From contig NZ_LR743507.1 of assembly GCF_902712855.1 (NCBI RefSeq), positions 2,776,001 to 2,840,000 on the forward strand: a stretch of 64,000 bases of DNA. The letters run 5' to 3'. Below are positions 1-11,283 of this stretch, one piece after another. How positions within the stretch are numbered: the first letter of the stretch is position 1; every line of letters begins with the position of its first letter. This DNA comes from Variovorax paradoxus (GTDB lineage Bacteria; Pseudomonadota; Gammaproteobacteria; Burkholderiales; Burkholderiaceae_C). Below the pieces are notes generated by a model, which saw nothing but the letters and a program-made list of their open reading frames with translations, made no database searches and had not been told where the DNA came from. The translations under genes and the position numbers were made by a program.

Positions 1-2
1 CG

Positions 3-1001
3 CTGGCCGAACGCGAGGATGTCGAGTCGCGCTTGATTCGCCACGGCAAGTCCGGGTGGTCGCTCAGGCACGGCCCATTGGTGCGCCGCGCCTTGCCCTC
101 GTTGAAGCAGCCTGCGTGGACGCTGCTGGTGCAGGGCGTCGACCTGCACCACGAGGGCGTTCACGAACTGATGCGGCAGTTCCGCTTCCTGCCTGACGCG
201 CGTCTCGACGATCTCATGATCAGCTATGCGAGCGACACCGGCGGGGTCGGCGCGCATTTCGACAGTTACGACGTGTTTCTGCTGCAGGCGCATGGGCGCC
301 GCCGCTGGTCGATCGGCAAGCAGAGCGACTTGCGCCTGCAGCCTGGCGTGCCCTTGAAGATTCTCGAGAACTTCGAGCCCGAGCAGACGTTCGTGCTAGA
401 GCCCGGCGACATGCTCTACCTGCCGCCGCGTTATGCACACGACGGCGTGGCCGTGGGCGACGACTGCATGACGTATTCCATCGGCCTGCGCTCTTCGGCA
501 CTGGGCGAGCTCGGTGCCGATCTGCTCGCGCGCATGGCACAGGCCTATTCGGAGGACCTCGAGGACGCGGGCCCGGCCGAACTCGCACGCTATCGCGATC
601 CGACGCAGCCGGCCGTCGATGCGCCGGCCCGAATGCCCGATGCATTGCAAGGCTTTGCACGCAAGGCCATCGAGGCCGCGTTGCGCGACGCCGATGCGGT
701 CGATCGTGCGCTCGGCGAATCCCTGACCGAACCCAAGGCCAACGTGTGGTTCGGCGAGGGCGGCGAAATGCCCGGCACGGCACAACACGTGGCGCTGGAC
801 CGCCGCACGCGCATGCTCTACGACGCGCGCCACATTTTCATCAACGGCGAGAGCTTCCGCGCGGGCGGTGCCGACGCCACCTTGATGCGCAAGCTGGCCG
901 ACCGGCGCGCGCTGGGTGCGCGCGAACTGGCACGCGCGAGCGAGGGTGCGCTCGCGCTGTTGGCCGAGTGGTGCGAAGCAGGGTGGCTCCATGCCCGATG
1001 A
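3..1001 (+). CDS. JmjC-type ribosomal protein oxygenase (YcfD/RoxA-like), 5' partial
   Basis: The reading frame is open at the window edge, so the N-terminus is missing. The protein is a cupin-fold 2-oxoglutarate/Fe(II) oxygenase. The iron-binding triad is visible as His (255-257) and Asp (261-263) in an HFD motif and a distal His (438-440) in a RYAHDG context, followed by the long C-terminal helical and winged-helix region typical of YcfD. Members of this family hydroxylate an arginine of ribosomal protein L16 in the cytoplasm. That substrate is inferred from family, not shown here. The next gene overlaps the 3' end by 11 bases, which suggests translational coupling. Confidence 0.85.
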   Translation: MAEREDVESRLIRHGKSGWSLRHGPLVRRALPSLKQPAWTLLVQGVDLHHEGVHELMRQFRFLPDARLDDLMISYASDTGGVGAHFDSYDVFLLQAHGRRRWSIGKQSDLRLQPGVPLKILENFEPEQTFVLEPGDMLYLPPRYAHDGVAVGDDCMTYSIGLRSSALGELGADLLARMAQAYSEDLEDAGPAELARYRDPTQPAVDAPARMPDALQGFARKAIEAALRDADAVDRALGESLTEPKANVWFGEGGEMPGTAQHVALDRRTRMLYDARHIFINGESFRAGGADATLMRKLADRRALGARELARASEGALALLAEWCEAGWLHAR

Positions 1002-1494
1002 CGTGCGACCCGCGTCGCTGAGCGAAGGCCGTTTCGACGGTCGCGCGGAGTTCGATGCCATCCTTCGCGCCGCGCTGTCGGCTGCGGCGCAGCACGGTTG
1101 GAAGGAGATCGTCTTCAGCGACCCCGATTTCGCCGACTGGCCGCTGGGCGAGCGCGCGAGCATCGAAGCATTGCAGGCCTGGTCCGCAAGCGGCCGGCGG
1201 CTTGTGCTGCTGGCACAGCGCTTCGACGTGCTGGAGCGCGCGCATGCGCGCTTCGTGCCGTGGCGCCGCATGTGGGACCACATCATCGAGTGTCGCGCCA
1301 CCGGCAAGGCCGCGGGTGCCGAAGTGCCCAGCGCGATCTGGACGCCCGCGTGGTTCGTGCATCGCATCGATCCCGAACGAAGCAGGGGCGTGAGCGGCAC
1401 CGATGCTGCCTCGCGCCGCGCGTTGCGCGAGGCCATCGACGAGTGCTGGCGCCTGGCGCGACCGGCCTTTCCGGCATCGACGCTCGGCTTGTAA
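991..1494 (+). CDS. Conserved hypothetical protein, 167 aa
   Basis: The chosen ATG lies inside the end of the oxygenase gene; an upstream extension in the same frame would be shadow sequence with poor codon use. The product has no signal peptide or membrane segment. It is rich in Trp, Arg and Asp, with a central stretch resembling a nucleotide-hydrolase or DNA-binding fold that I cannot assign. The overlap with the ribosomal oxygenase suggests they are co-transcribed. No function is proposed. Confidence 0.75.
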   Translation: MPDDVRPASLSEGRFDGRAEFDAILRAALSAAAQHGWKEIVFSDPDFADWPLGERASIEALQAWSASGRRLVLLAQRFDVLERAHARFVPWRRMWDHIIECRATGKAAGAEVPSAIWTPAWFVHRIDPERSRGVSGTDAASRRALREAIDECWRLARPAFPASTLGL

Positions 1495-1588
1495 GCCAAT
1501 GCCGCGAATGCGGCGCGCAGACACATTCCTCCCTGGATGCAGGTCTAGAATTTTTTCATTCCAGACCTTCATTGCCAAAGGAGATTCC

Positions 1589-1855
1589 ATGAAGAAGTCA
1601 TCGTCCGTCCTGGTCGCCTCGCTGATTGCCGCTGCAGCGCTCGTCGCTTGCGGAAAGAAGGAGGATGCCGCGCCGGCGGTTGTGACGCCGCCTCCTGCGC
1701 CCGTGACCGAGCCCGCGCCACCCGCTGCAGCGCCGGCACCCGCACCCTCTACCGATTCGGGCGCTGCAGCGCCCGCACCGGGCGCCTCGTCGGCGCTCGA
1801 TGCCGCGAACGCTGCGACCGAAGCCGCAAAGAAGAACGAAGCGCCCAAGCAGTAA
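1589..1855 (+). CDS. Small Pro/Ala-rich lipoprotein, 88 aa
   Basis: The gene starts at an ATG preceded by a clear AAAGGAG ribosome site at about 1577-1583. Residues 1-21 form a lipoprotein signal ending in LVACG, with Cys21 as the lipidation site. The rest is low-complexity Pro/Ala (residues ~30-70) followed by a short Ala/Lys-rich tail. Such proteins usually span periplasm or cell wall as flexible linkers; no catalytic domain is visible. The gene is monocistronic and ends just before a strong bidirectional terminator. Confidence 0.8.
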   Translation: MKKSSSVLVASLIAAAALVACGKKEDAAPAVVTPPPAPVTEPAPPAAAPAPAPSTDSGAAAPAPGASSALDAANAATEAAKKNEAPKQ

Positions 1856-1878
1856 ACCGCAGCTCGGCATTCGCCATG

Positions 1879-1907
1879 AAAAAGCCGCCCCGAGGCGGCT
1901 TTTTTTT
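1879..1907. terminator. Bidirectional rho-independent terminator
   Basis: The stem AAGCCGCC/GGCGGCTT has a 4-base loop, an A-tract on the left and an eight-T tract on the right. It lies between the convergent lipoprotein gene (+) and MBL hydrolase gene (-), so it can end transcription from both sides. Confidence 0.9.
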
Positions 1908-1924
1908 GGGCGCAGATCAGCTGT

Positions 1925-2701
1925 TCAGACGTCGAGCCAGGGCGAACCTTCGGCGGCCGTCGCGGTGATCATCTCGGCTTCCTGGCCGCCGAGCGCCTCG
2001 GCCATCAGGCGGCGCACGATCTCGGGCCGGTTGTTCTGCTCGCTGAGATGGGCTGCAACCACATGGCGCAAGCCGTCATGCAGAACGGCGCGCGCGATCT
2101 CGGCTGCCGCCGCGTTCGACAGGTGCCCGTAGTTGCCGCCAACGCGGTGCTTCAGGAACGCCGGGTAAGCGGAGTTGGCCAGCAGGTCGCTGTCGTGGTT
2201 GAACTCGAGCAGCAGCGCGTGCACCCCTTGAAGGCGGGACAGCACATGGGCCGTGGCGTGGCCCAGGTCGGTGAGCACGCCGAGCGTGCGGTTGCCGTCG
2301 GTGCAGCGCAGTTGAAGGGGTTCTCGCGCATCGTGCGGCACGGTGAAGGGCTTCACGCCGATGTCTCGGACCGCGAACTCCGCATCGTCGCGCGCGAGGT
2401 TCAGCATGCCTTCGAAATCGCGCCCGCCGGTGGCAAGCCATGTGCCTTCGCTCATCCAGACGGGAACGCGGTTGCGGCGTGCGAGCGAATGGGCACAGCC
2501 GATGTGGTCGCCATGCTCGTGGGTCACGAAGACCGCATCGATGTCACCGGCGACGAGGCCCGCTTGTGCGAGCCGCAGGTCGAGCTGCTTGAGGCCGAAG
2601 CCGCAGTCGACCAGGAGGCGGGAGGTGCGGCCGGCGCTGGTCGCTTCGACCAGCGCGGCATTGCCCGTGCTGCCGCTACCGAGGCTTCGGAAGCGGAGCA
2701 T
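1925..2701 (-). CDS. MBL-fold metallo-hydrolase (YycJ/WalJ-like), 258 aa
   Basis: A beta-lactamase-fold hydrolase with the zinc motif HEHGDH at residues 61-66 and further ligands downstream (TDLGHAT, EFNHD, AAHLS). It has no signal peptide, so it is cytoplasmic. The closest family I recognise is the YycJ/WalJ group of predicted single- or double-strand DNA exonucleases; that activity is inferred from family. It is the third gene of a minus-strand dapA-bamC-MBL block, only 5 bases behind bamC, an order common in Betaproteobacteria. Confidence 0.88.
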   Translation of the reverse strand: MLRFRSLGSGSTGNAALVEATSAGRTSRLLVDCGFGLKQLDLRLAQAGLVAGDIDAVFVTHEHGDHIGCAHSLARRNRVPVWMSEGTWLATGGRDFEGMLNLARDDAEFAVRDIGVKPFTVPHDAREPLQLRCTDGNRTLGVLTDLGHATAHVLSRLQGVHALLLEFNHDSDLLANSAYPAFLKHRVGGNYGHLSNAAAAEIARAVLHDGLRHVVAAHLSEQNNRPEIVRRLMAEALGGQEAEMITATAAEGSPWLDV

Positions 2702-2706
2702 GCGGG

Positions 2707-3786
2707 TTACTTCAGGTCGTCGGCAATGACCTTGACGATGCGCTCGGCGTTGGCCGATGCGACAGGCGCGCCAGCCTCGTTGAGCACCGACACCGTCGTC
2801 GCTTCGCCCTGGCTCTTGACCGAGATGCGGAACTTGAGCGGCGCTTCATCCTTGTTCGAGCTGCTGAACAGCTTGCCGAAGAAGCCGGGCTCCTTCTTGT
2901 CGGGGTTCGGCGTCACGTAGCGCACGTAGTACAGACCGGCGCTGCGGTCGCGGTCTTCCACGGTGAAGCCGGTGCGGTCGAGCGCCAGGCCGACACGGCG
3001 CCATGCACGGTCGAAGCCTTCGCTGATCTGCACGACCGGCTGGCCGCCGACGTTGGCCACGGTGGCGGTCTTGGTCGGGGCGGTGGTGGCCGCGAGGATC
3101 TTCGACTGCTCTTGCGACACGCCGAGCTTGACCATCAGGCGACGCAGGAATTCGGTCTCGAGTTCGGGATCGCTCGGGCGGGGCTGCCACACGGTCTGGT
3201 CCTGGCGCGAGTTGTTGTAGACCTCCTGCATACCGCGATGGCTGATGAAGATCTCGGTGCCGGTGGAGGTGCGTTCCAGGCGGGTGCGGAAGCGGTCGAG
3301 TTCGCCGGTCGAGTAGACCGAATCGACCAGCTTGCCGAGGGTGCCGCGGATGATGTCCTGCGGCAGCTTGGCGCGGTTCTCGGCCCAGTCGGTTTCCATG
3401 ATGCCCAGGTTGCGCTGCTCGGTGGTCAGCAGGAAGCCGCTTTCCTGCCAGAAGTCCTTCACCGGATCCCAGAGCTGGTCGGGCGAACGGTTGACGACGA
3501 TCCAGCGCTGCGTACCGGAGCGCTCCATGCGCACGTCGCCGAGATTGCTCACGGCAGTGGGCACGCCCGGTGCGTTGGCGACGCCGGCCTGGTAGGCGTT
3601 CGCGGTCACGGCACCGCCGGGAACGGCGTAGCGGTTGTCGCGCGACAGCTGGGACAGGTCGGGCGGGACCTCGAGCGTCGGGGCCTTGCCCGCGCTCTTG
3701 TAGTCGATCTTGTCGCCCTCGAGGACGGAGCAGGCGGCGAGGCTGGCAACGAGGGCCAGCAGTGCAAGTCGCGAAAGGTTCTTCAA
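2707..3786 (-). CDS. bamC: Outer membrane protein assembly factor BamC, 359 aa
   Basis: BamC is a lipoprotein accessory of the BAM complex that inserts beta-barrels into the outer membrane. I chose a TTG start (base 3786) because AAGGAAGAAG lies just upstream and the resulting N-terminus is a compact lipoprotein signal ending in SLAACS. The longer ATG version would add about 26 residues in front of the signal. After the lipobox come the unstructured stretch that binds BamD (EVPPDL near residue 40) and two helix-grip domains. It sits between dapA and the MBL gene on the same strand, as in many Betaproteobacteria. Confidence 0.9.
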   Translation of the reverse strand: MKNLSRLALLALVASLAACSVLEGDKIDYKSAGKAPTLEVPPDLSQLSRDNRYAVPGGAVTANAYQAGVANAPGVPTAVSNLGDVRMERSGTQRWIVVNRSPDQLWDPVKDFWQESGFLLTTEQRNLGIMETDWAENRAKLPQDIIRGTLGKLVDSVYSTGELDRFRTRLERTSTGTEIFISHRGMQEVYNNSRQDQTVWQPRPSDPELETEFLRRLMVKLGVSQEQSKILAATTAPTKTATVANVGGQPVVQISEGFDRAWRRVGLALDRTGFTVEDRDRSAGLYYVRYVTPNPDKKEPGFFGKLFSSSNKDEAPLKFRISVKSQGEATTVSVLNEAGAPVASANAERIVKVIADDLK

Positions 3787-3925
3787 CGTCTTCTTCCTTG
3801 TTGGAATGGTTCGGTCAATCAGAGGGGCCGCAGTGCCCGCCATCTCTGAGCACGGTTCTGTCAAAAGGTTGCTTAACCTTGCTGCGGCCAGGGAAATGGC
3901 AGTCCGGAGCGGGAAGCCCGTGCGT

Positions 3926-4816
3926 TCAGCCCTTGAGCAGGCCGGTGGCGCGCAGGGCGCCTTCGACTGCGGGACGGCTTGCTTCGCCGAGTTCGGTCAG
4001 GGGCAGGCGCAGGGCGCCACCGCACAGTCCGAGCCGCGCCATTGCCCACTTCAGCGGGATCGGGTTGGGCTCGACGAACAGGTTGCGGTGCAGCGGCATG
4101 AGTTCGAACTGGATCTCCATGGCCCGCTTCACGTCGCCTGCGAGCGCGGCAACGCACAGCTCGTGCATCTTGCGCGGCGCGATGTTGGCCGTGACGCTGA
4201 TGTTGCCCTGACCGCCGCAGAGCATGAGCGCGACCGCGGTCGGGTCGTCGCCGGAGTAGACGGCAAAGTTCTTCGGCACGTCGCGGATGAGCCACTGGGC
4301 CCGCTCGATGTTGCCGGTGGCTTCCTTGATGCCGATGATGCCGGGCACCTGTGCCAGGCGCAGCACGGTGTCGTGCGCCATATCGGCGACGGTGCGGCCG
4401 GGCACGTTGTACAGCACGATGGGCAGGTCGCCCACGGCCTCGGCGATGGCCTTGAAGTGCTGGTACTGGCCTTCCTGCGTCGGCTTGTTGTAGTAGGGCA
4501 CGACCTGCAGCTGCGAGTCGGCACCCACGCCCTTGGCGAACTTGGCGAGCTCGATGGCTTCCTTGGTCGAGTTCGCGCCGCAGCCGGCCATCACCGGCAC
4601 GCGGCCCTTGGCCTGCTCGACGGATACGCGGATGATTTCGCAGTGCTCTTCGACATCGACCGTCGGCGATTCGCCGGTGGTCCCTACCACGCCGAGGCAG
4701 TCGGTGCCTTCCTCGATGTGCCAGTCGATGAGACGCCGCAAGGCGGGGTAGTCGACACTGCCGTCGTCGTGCATCGGCGTGACGAGCGCGACGATGCTGC
4801 CTGTCAGTTGCTCCAA
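3926..4816 (-). CDS. dapA: 4-hydroxy-tetrahydrodipicolinate synthase, 296 aa
   Basis: DapA condenses pyruvate with aspartate semialdehyde in the lysine/diaminopimelate pathway. The TIM-barrel signatures are intact: Thr46-Thr47 in GVVGTTGES, catalytic Tyr136 in YNVPGRT and the Schiff-base Lys164 in GIKEATG. Length matches the family. The start is a TTG codon, and no in-frame ATG occurs before the conserved first strand. It is the first gene of the dapA-bamC-MBL block; bamC begins about 140 bases downstream. Confidence 0.95.
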   Translation of the reverse strand: MEQLTGSIVALVTPMHDDGSVDYPALRRLIDWHIEEGTDCLGVVGTTGESPTVDVEEHCEIIRVSVEQAKGRVPVMAGCGANSTKEAIELAKFAKGVGADSQLQVVPYYNKPTQEGQYQHFKAIAEAVGDLPIVLYNVPGRTVADMAHDTVLRLAQVPGIIGIKEATGNIERAQWLIRDVPKNFAVYSGDDPTAVALMLCGGQGNISVTANIAPRKMHELCVAALAGDVKRAMEIQFELMPLHRNLFVEPNPIPLKWAMARLGLCGGALRLPLTELGEASRPAVEGALRATGLLKG

Positions 4817-4894
4817 GGGGAATCTCTTTGTCGGTGGACGAAAGCGCCGATTCTACTTACTCCGGCGCCCCGCCAGACAGCGTCCCCAGCCCCC

Positions 4895-5464
4895 TCAGTT
4901 TCCCTTAAGCAGGTGGCGCCGCGGCGCGCCGGCGGAGCCCGGGGCGGGCCGGACGGCGGCGATGCGCTGGACGAAACGCTCCGGCGCAGGCTCGAAACCG
5001 TCCTCGTACGCCACCACCCGCAGGTCGGCGCAGGCCGCGAGCAGCTCGCCGGGTTGCAGAAGGAAGTCGGGCCGAGAAGGCTTGCCGACGGTCTCGTTGC
5101 CCGCCGCGAAGGTCTCGTAAAGCAGCACGCCGCCGGGCGCCACTGCGGACACGATGTCGGCCAGGCGCGGCCGCCAGAGGTAGTTGGTGACGATCACCGC
5201 CCCGAAGGCCCGGCCGCCAAATGGCCAGGACCCGGACTCGATGTCCGCCTCGAGCGTGCGCCCGAAGGCGCCCGCCGTTGCCAGCGCCTCTGCCGACCGG
5301 TCCACCCCCGTCACTTCGTGGCCCTGCGCGGCGAACCACTGCATGTGGCGGCCGGCACCGCAGGCCACGTCGAGTACCGTCGTGCGGGGCGCCAGAAGGT
5401 GCGACCAGCGGACCACCCATAGGGAGGGGGCGGACAGGCCATGCATCGGCGCAGGTTCTTTCAT
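4895..5464 (-). CDS. Class I SAM-dependent methyltransferase, 189 aa
   Basis: A small Rossmann-fold methyltransferase. The SAM-binding motif I (VLDVACGAGRH) lies near the N-terminus, with an acidic loop after strand 2 (VTGVDRS) and motif IV-like TNYLWRP. The ATG at 5464 has a GAGG site nine bases upstream. A GTG at 5500 would add 12 residues and overlap the preceding small gene. The substrate cannot be inferred. It is the last gene of a minus-strand group with a small membrane protein and an MFS transporter. Confidence 0.85.
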   Translation of the reverse strand: MKEPAPMHGLSAPSLWVVRWSHLLAPRTTVLDVACGAGRHMQWFAAQGHEVTGVDRSAEALATAGAFGRTLEADIESGSWPFGGRAFGAVIVTNYLWRPRLADIVSAVAPGGVLLYETFAAGNETVGKPSRPDFLLQPGELLAACADLRVVAYEDGFEPAPERFVQRIAAVRPAPGSAGAPRRHLLKGN

Positions 5465-5490
5465 TCCGGACGGACCTCGGGGCTCGGGCT

Positions 5491-5631
5491 TTAGAAACAC
5501 GACCAGATCTGGTCGACCAGCGTCACCAGGAACGCCGGGTGCACGTACATCGCGAACACCCCGCCCAGCACCACTGCCGCCGCGGCAAGCCAGCCGGCAT
5601 GGACCATGTATCGGCGTCGTTGCGGCGACAT
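5491..5631 (-). CDS. Small single-span membrane protein, 46 aa
   Basis: A short frame between the MFS gene and the methyltransferase gene. The product is a basic N-terminus (PQRRR), one hydrophobic segment at about residues 12-32, and a short polar tail ending in Cys-Phe. It starts 18 bases after the MFS stop and ends 27 bases before the methyltransferase start, so all three could be one transcript. It may be a transporter-associated small protein or a chance frame; I recognise no family. Confidence 0.5.
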   Translation of the reverse strand: MSPQRRRYMVHAGWLAAAAVVLGGVFAMYVHPAFLVTLVDQIWSCF

Positions 5632-5648
5632 GGGGCCTGTGACCTCGG

Positions 5649-6878
5649 TCAGCCCGCCGCGCCCAGCGGGCGGGGGGCGCGCACGATGGCGCTTTCCTTC
5701 ACCGGCAGGTTGATCAGCGCCGCGAACACGCCCAGCGCGATCGAGATGTACCAGACGATGTCGTAGCTGCCCGTGGTGTCGTACAGGTAGCCGCCCAGCC
5801 ACACGCCCAGGAACGAGCCCACCTGGTGGCTCAGGAACACGAAGCCGCTGAGCATCGACAGGTGCGCCACGCCGAAGATGCCCGCCACGATGGCATTGGT
5901 GGCAGGCACCGTCGACAGCCACAGGAAGCCCATGGCGGCGGAGAACACGTACACGCTCATCGGGGAGAGCGGTGCCAGCAGGAACAGGGCGATCGACACC
6001 GCCCGCGCGAAATAGATCGCCGCCAGTATCTTGCGCTTGGCCAGCTTCTGCCCCAGCAGCCCGACCGTGTACGTGCCGAACACGTTGAACAAACCGATCA
6101 GCGCCAGCGCATAGCCCGCCACTTCGGCCGGAAGCGCGCGGTCGCGCAGGTAGGTGGGCATGTGGATGCCAATGAAGGCCAGTTGGAAGCCGCACACGAA
6201 GTAACCCGCCATCAGCAGCCCGAAGCTGGGGTAGCGGAATGCCTCGCCCACTGCCTGCAGCACCGACTGCTCACGGTGTCCGGCCAGTGCCGCGGTCCTG
6301 GGTTCGCGCAGGCCGAACGCGAGCGGGACGATCACCAGCACGAGCACCGCGACCACGGCCAGCGCGGTCTGCCAGCCGAGATGGCCGATCAGCCGGCCTT
6401 CGATCGGTGCCATCAGGAACTGGCCGAACGAGCCCGCGGCGGCAGCCACGCCCATTGCCCAGGAACGCCGCTCGGCCGGAATCTGGCGCCCGATCACGCC
6501 GTAGATCACCGCGTAGGTCGTGCCTGCCTGCGCCGCGCCGATCAGGATGCCTGCGCTCAGCGTGAAGAGCAGCGGCGTCGGCGAGTGCGCCATGCCGAAG
6601 AGTCCGAGCGCATAGAAGACCGAGCCGCCGATCAGTACCCGGAACGCGCCGAACCGGTCGGCCAGCATGCCCGCGAACACGCCGAAGATGCCCCAGGACA
6701 GGTTCTGGATCGCCAGCGCGAACGAGAAAGTCTGCCTGCTCCAGTCCTGCGCCTGGGTGATGGGCTGCAGCCAGAGGCCGAAGCCGTGGCGGATGCCCAT
6801 GGACAGCGTGACGATCATTGCCCCGCAGAACAGGACTTGCTTGATCGAGAGGGCGGGCGCGGAGGCGGGAGCTTGCAT
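5649..6878 (-). CDS. MFS transporter, 409 aa
   Basis: Twelve predicted membrane segments in two six-helix halves, with the cytoplasmic loop 2-3 motif GMLADRFGAFR. The N-terminal signature MGIRHGFGLWLQP is common in monocarboxylate/oxalate-formate-type MFS members, so an organic anion substrate is plausible but unproven. The ATG at 6878 is the only start giving a full first helix. It is divergent from parE across a 167-base intergenic region. Confidence 0.88.
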   Translation of the reverse strand: MQAPASAPALSIKQVLFCGAMIVTLSMGIRHGFGLWLQPITQAQDWSRQTFSFALAIQNLSWGIFGVFAGMLADRFGAFRVLIGGSVFYALGLFGMAHSPTPLLFTLSAGILIGAAQAGTTYAVIYGVIGRQIPAERRSWAMGVAAAAGSFGQFLMAPIEGRLIGHLGWQTALAVVAVLVLVIVPLAFGLREPRTAALAGHREQSVLQAVGEAFRYPSFGLLMAGYFVCGFQLAFIGIHMPTYLRDRALPAEVAGYALALIGLFNVFGTYTVGLLGQKLAKRKILAAIYFARAVSIALFLLAPLSPMSVYVFSAAMGFLWLSTVPATNAIVAGIFGVAHLSMLSGFVFLSHQVGSFLGVWLGGYLYDTTGSYDIVWYISIALGVFAALINLPVKESAIVRAPRPLGAAG

Positions 6879-7045
6879 GGCGTCGAATGTAGCGACTTGC
6901 GTGCTGCGGCAACCGGCGCAGCGGCCAAAGCCATTGATGATTTATAGGCGGTGCTTCGATGCGCCGAACGCATCAACGCCGCAGGATGGGCCGCTCCTGT
7001 ATGGGTATCCAGTTGTTTGGCCGCGACTGACTACAATCCGCCCCC

Positions 7046-9043
<1,998 letters not shown>

Positions 9044-9060
9044 CCCCCTTCACGCCACGC

Positions 9061-9981
9061 ATGTCAGTTTTCAAGCGTTCGTTGCTATTTGCCTTCCTGC
9101 TGTGTACGCAGCAGGGGCTGGCGCACGCCGCTGACATCTACGGCTACGTCGACAGCAAGGGCGTCGCGCACTTCGCTTCCGAGAAGATCGACGAGCGCTA
9201 CCAGATCTTCTTTCGCGGCGGACAGAGCTTCGACACGGCACAGGGCCTGTCGCCGCTGGGCCGGGGTGGCCGCAAGCTCGACGGCAAGGTGCCGCCGGCC
9301 TCGCAGACCCTGCTGGCCATGTTCGAGGCCTCGCCCAGCTACAAGACCGCCAAGGCGGCGCTGCGCGATGCGTCGAGCAAGCATTCGATCGACTACGAGC
9401 TGCTGCAGGCGCTGATTGCCACCGAGTCCGGTTTCGACGCGCAGGCCGTCTCGCCCAAGGGCGCCATGGGACTGATGCAGCTCATGCCCGCCACCGCACA
9501 GCGCTACGGCGTGGCGGCGGACAAGCGCGCCACCATCGAGAAGAAGCTGTTCGACCCGCGCATCAACATCGCCGCCGGCTCCCGCTACCTGCGCGACCTG
9601 ATCGCGATGTTCCCGGGCCAGATCGAACTGGCGCTGGCCGCCTACAACGCGGGCGAGGGCGCGGTGCAGCGCGCGGGCAACAAGATCCCGAACTACAAGG
9701 AAACGCAGAACTACGTGCAGACCGTGCTGCAGCTCTACGCGTACCTGAAGCCTTCGGTCGCGGCCACGGGCGGGCGCAGCGGCGGAGCGCGTGGCGGCAA
9801 GGTGCCGGGGCGCATCCGCATGGAGCTCACGGTGCCGCAGGGCGGTGCGATCGGCCGGGGCAACATGCCTTCCGACGGCCCGCGCAGCCTGCCGGCGATG
9901 CCCGAGATCCCCGAAGAGTCTGCCGATCCCGCCACGCCGGTGGGGGCCGGCGGCGCTTCGTCGGCCGCACCGCTGTCCTGA
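9061..9981 (+). CDS. Lytic transglycosylase with SLT domain, 306 aa
   Basis: A Sec signal peptide (residues 1-23, ending AHA) is followed by a short DUF4124-like region (YGYVDSKGVAHF) and the transglycosylase domain. The catalytic Glu122 lies in the ATESGFD motif, followed by GAMGLMQLMP and AAYNAGEGAV, as in Slt70-type enzymes that cleave peptidoglycan to 1,6-anhydro-MurNAc. The C-terminal ~70 residues are Gly/Pro-rich. It starts 17 bases after parE and its stop overlaps an in-frame ATG in front of the Kelch gene. Confidence 0.9.
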   Translation: MSVFKRSLLFAFLLCTQQGLAHAADIYGYVDSKGVAHFASEKIDERYQIFFRGGQSFDTAQGLSPLGRGGRKLDGKVPPASQTLLAMFEASPSYKTAKAALRDASSKHSIDYELLQALIATESGFDAQAVSPKGAMGLMQLMPATAQRYGVAADKRATIEKKLFDPRINIAAGSRYLRDLIAMFPGQIELALAAYNAGEGAVQRAGNKIPNYKETQNYVQTVLQLYAYLKPSVAATGGRSGGARGGKVPGRIRMELTVPQGGAIGRGNMPSDGPRSLPAMPEIPEESADPATPVGAGGASSAAPLS

Positions 9982-9995
9982 TGGAGGCCGCCGCC

Positions 9996-11120
9996 ATGCA
10001 CCGCCGAAGATTCGTCCTCGCGACCGCCGCCTGCGCCATGACGGGCGCGGCGCGCGCGCAGCACGCGGCCACGCACGACACCCTGCCGGCCGTGCCGTTG
10101 TCGGCCGAACCCTATGCGCGCCTGCAGGGCGGCGTGCCGCACCACATGACGCCCGAGCAGGAGTCGCAGCGCTTCACCGACAGCCCCGCGCCGGCCGGAC
10201 CCCAGGGCCGCTGGGTGCCGCGCGCGGCGTTGCCGATCCCGCGCAGCGAGATGGCCTGGGCCACCGCTGCGCAAGGACGCATGCACGTCGTCGGCGGCTA
10301 CGGCGAAGGCAAGGTCAACCGCGACTACCACCACATCTACGATCCGAAGGCCGACCGCTGGCTCGACGGCGCACCGTTGCCGCGCGGCGCCAACCACGTG
10401 GCCGTGACGGCCGATGGCGGCCGGGTCTACGCGCTGGGCGGCTTCGTCGAGCAGAACCGCCGCTCCGACACCCACGCCTACGTCTACGACATCGCGGCCA
10501 ACCGCTGGAGCGCCATCGCGCCGCTGCCGCGCCCGCGCGGCGCCGCGGCGGCAGTGATGCTCGACGGCGCGCTGCACCTGATCGGCGGCGCGTCCGAGCC
10601 CGCGGCGGAACGCGCGAGCGTCGGCTGGCATGAGGTCTACGACCCCAAGGCCGACCGCTGGTCGCCACGCAAGCCGCTGCCCGGCGCGCGCGACCATGTC
10701 GGCTGCGTGTCGCACGGCGGCCAGATCCACGTAATCGGCGGGCGCTTCAACACCTTCGAATACAACACCGACCTGCACCACGTCTACCTGAGCGCGCGCG
10801 ACACCTGGGAGCTGCGCTCGCCGCTGCCCACCGCGCGCTCGGGGCATGGCCTCGTGGTGTACCGCGGCCGCTTCTTCGCCATGGGCGGGGAGGGCGGCAT
10901 CCTCGTGGGCGGCGTGCCGCGCCAGGCCCGGGTGTTCGGCCAGATGGAAAGCTACGATCCCGTGGGCGACACCTGGCAACGCCATGCACCGATGACAACG
11001 CCGCGCCACGCCGTGGGCGCGGCCGTCATCGGCGACTGGATCTACGTCGCGGGCGGCGGCGCGGTGCTTGGCGGCGCGGTGCAGTCCGCGGTGCACGAGG
11101 CCTTCACGCTGGAAGGATGA
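9996..11120 (+). CDS. Kelch-repeat protein with Tat-like signal, 374 aa
   Basis: I chose the ATG at 9996 because GGAGG (9983-9987) sits eight bases upstream; the ATG at 9981 would overlap that site. The N-terminus HRRRFVLA followed by a hydrophobic stretch and ARA-Q resembles a twin-arginine signal. The mature part has about six Kelch beta-propeller blades with recurrent GG-Y/F and D-x3-W motifs (DPKADRW occurs twice). Ligand or activity is unknown; some secreted Kelch proteins are sugar-acid isomerases or adhesins. It lies between the transglycosylase and parC. Confidence 0.88.
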   Translation: MHRRRFVLATAACAMTGAARAQHAATHDTLPAVPLSAEPYARLQGGVPHHMTPEQESQRFTDSPAPAGPQGRWVPRAALPIPRSEMAWATAAQGRMHVVGGYGEGKVNRDYHHIYDPKADRWLDGAPLPRGANHVAVTADGGRVYALGGFVEQNRRSDTHAYVYDIAANRWSAIAPLPRPRGAAAAVMLDGALHLIGGASEPAAERASVGWHEVYDPKADRWSPRKPLPGARDHVGCVSHGGQIHVIGGRFNTFEYNTDLHHVYLSARDTWELRSPLPTARSGHGLVVYRGRFFAMGGEGGILVGGVPRQARVFGQMESYDPVGDTWQRHAPMTTPRHAVGAAVIGDWIYVAGGGAVLGGAVQSAVHEAFTLEG

Positions 11121-11283
11121 CGCTCACTCCCAGTCTTTGCGCACTTCGCGCCGATCCGCCGGCTCCCTTCCGGGGCGCTGCGCCAGGGGACCGCCGACGC
11201 CGGTTCCACGGCGGCTTCAGAAGCGAACGCGGCCACGCGCAGGATTGAGCCGGCATCCCATTTTTTTCTTTCTTCTATTGCTT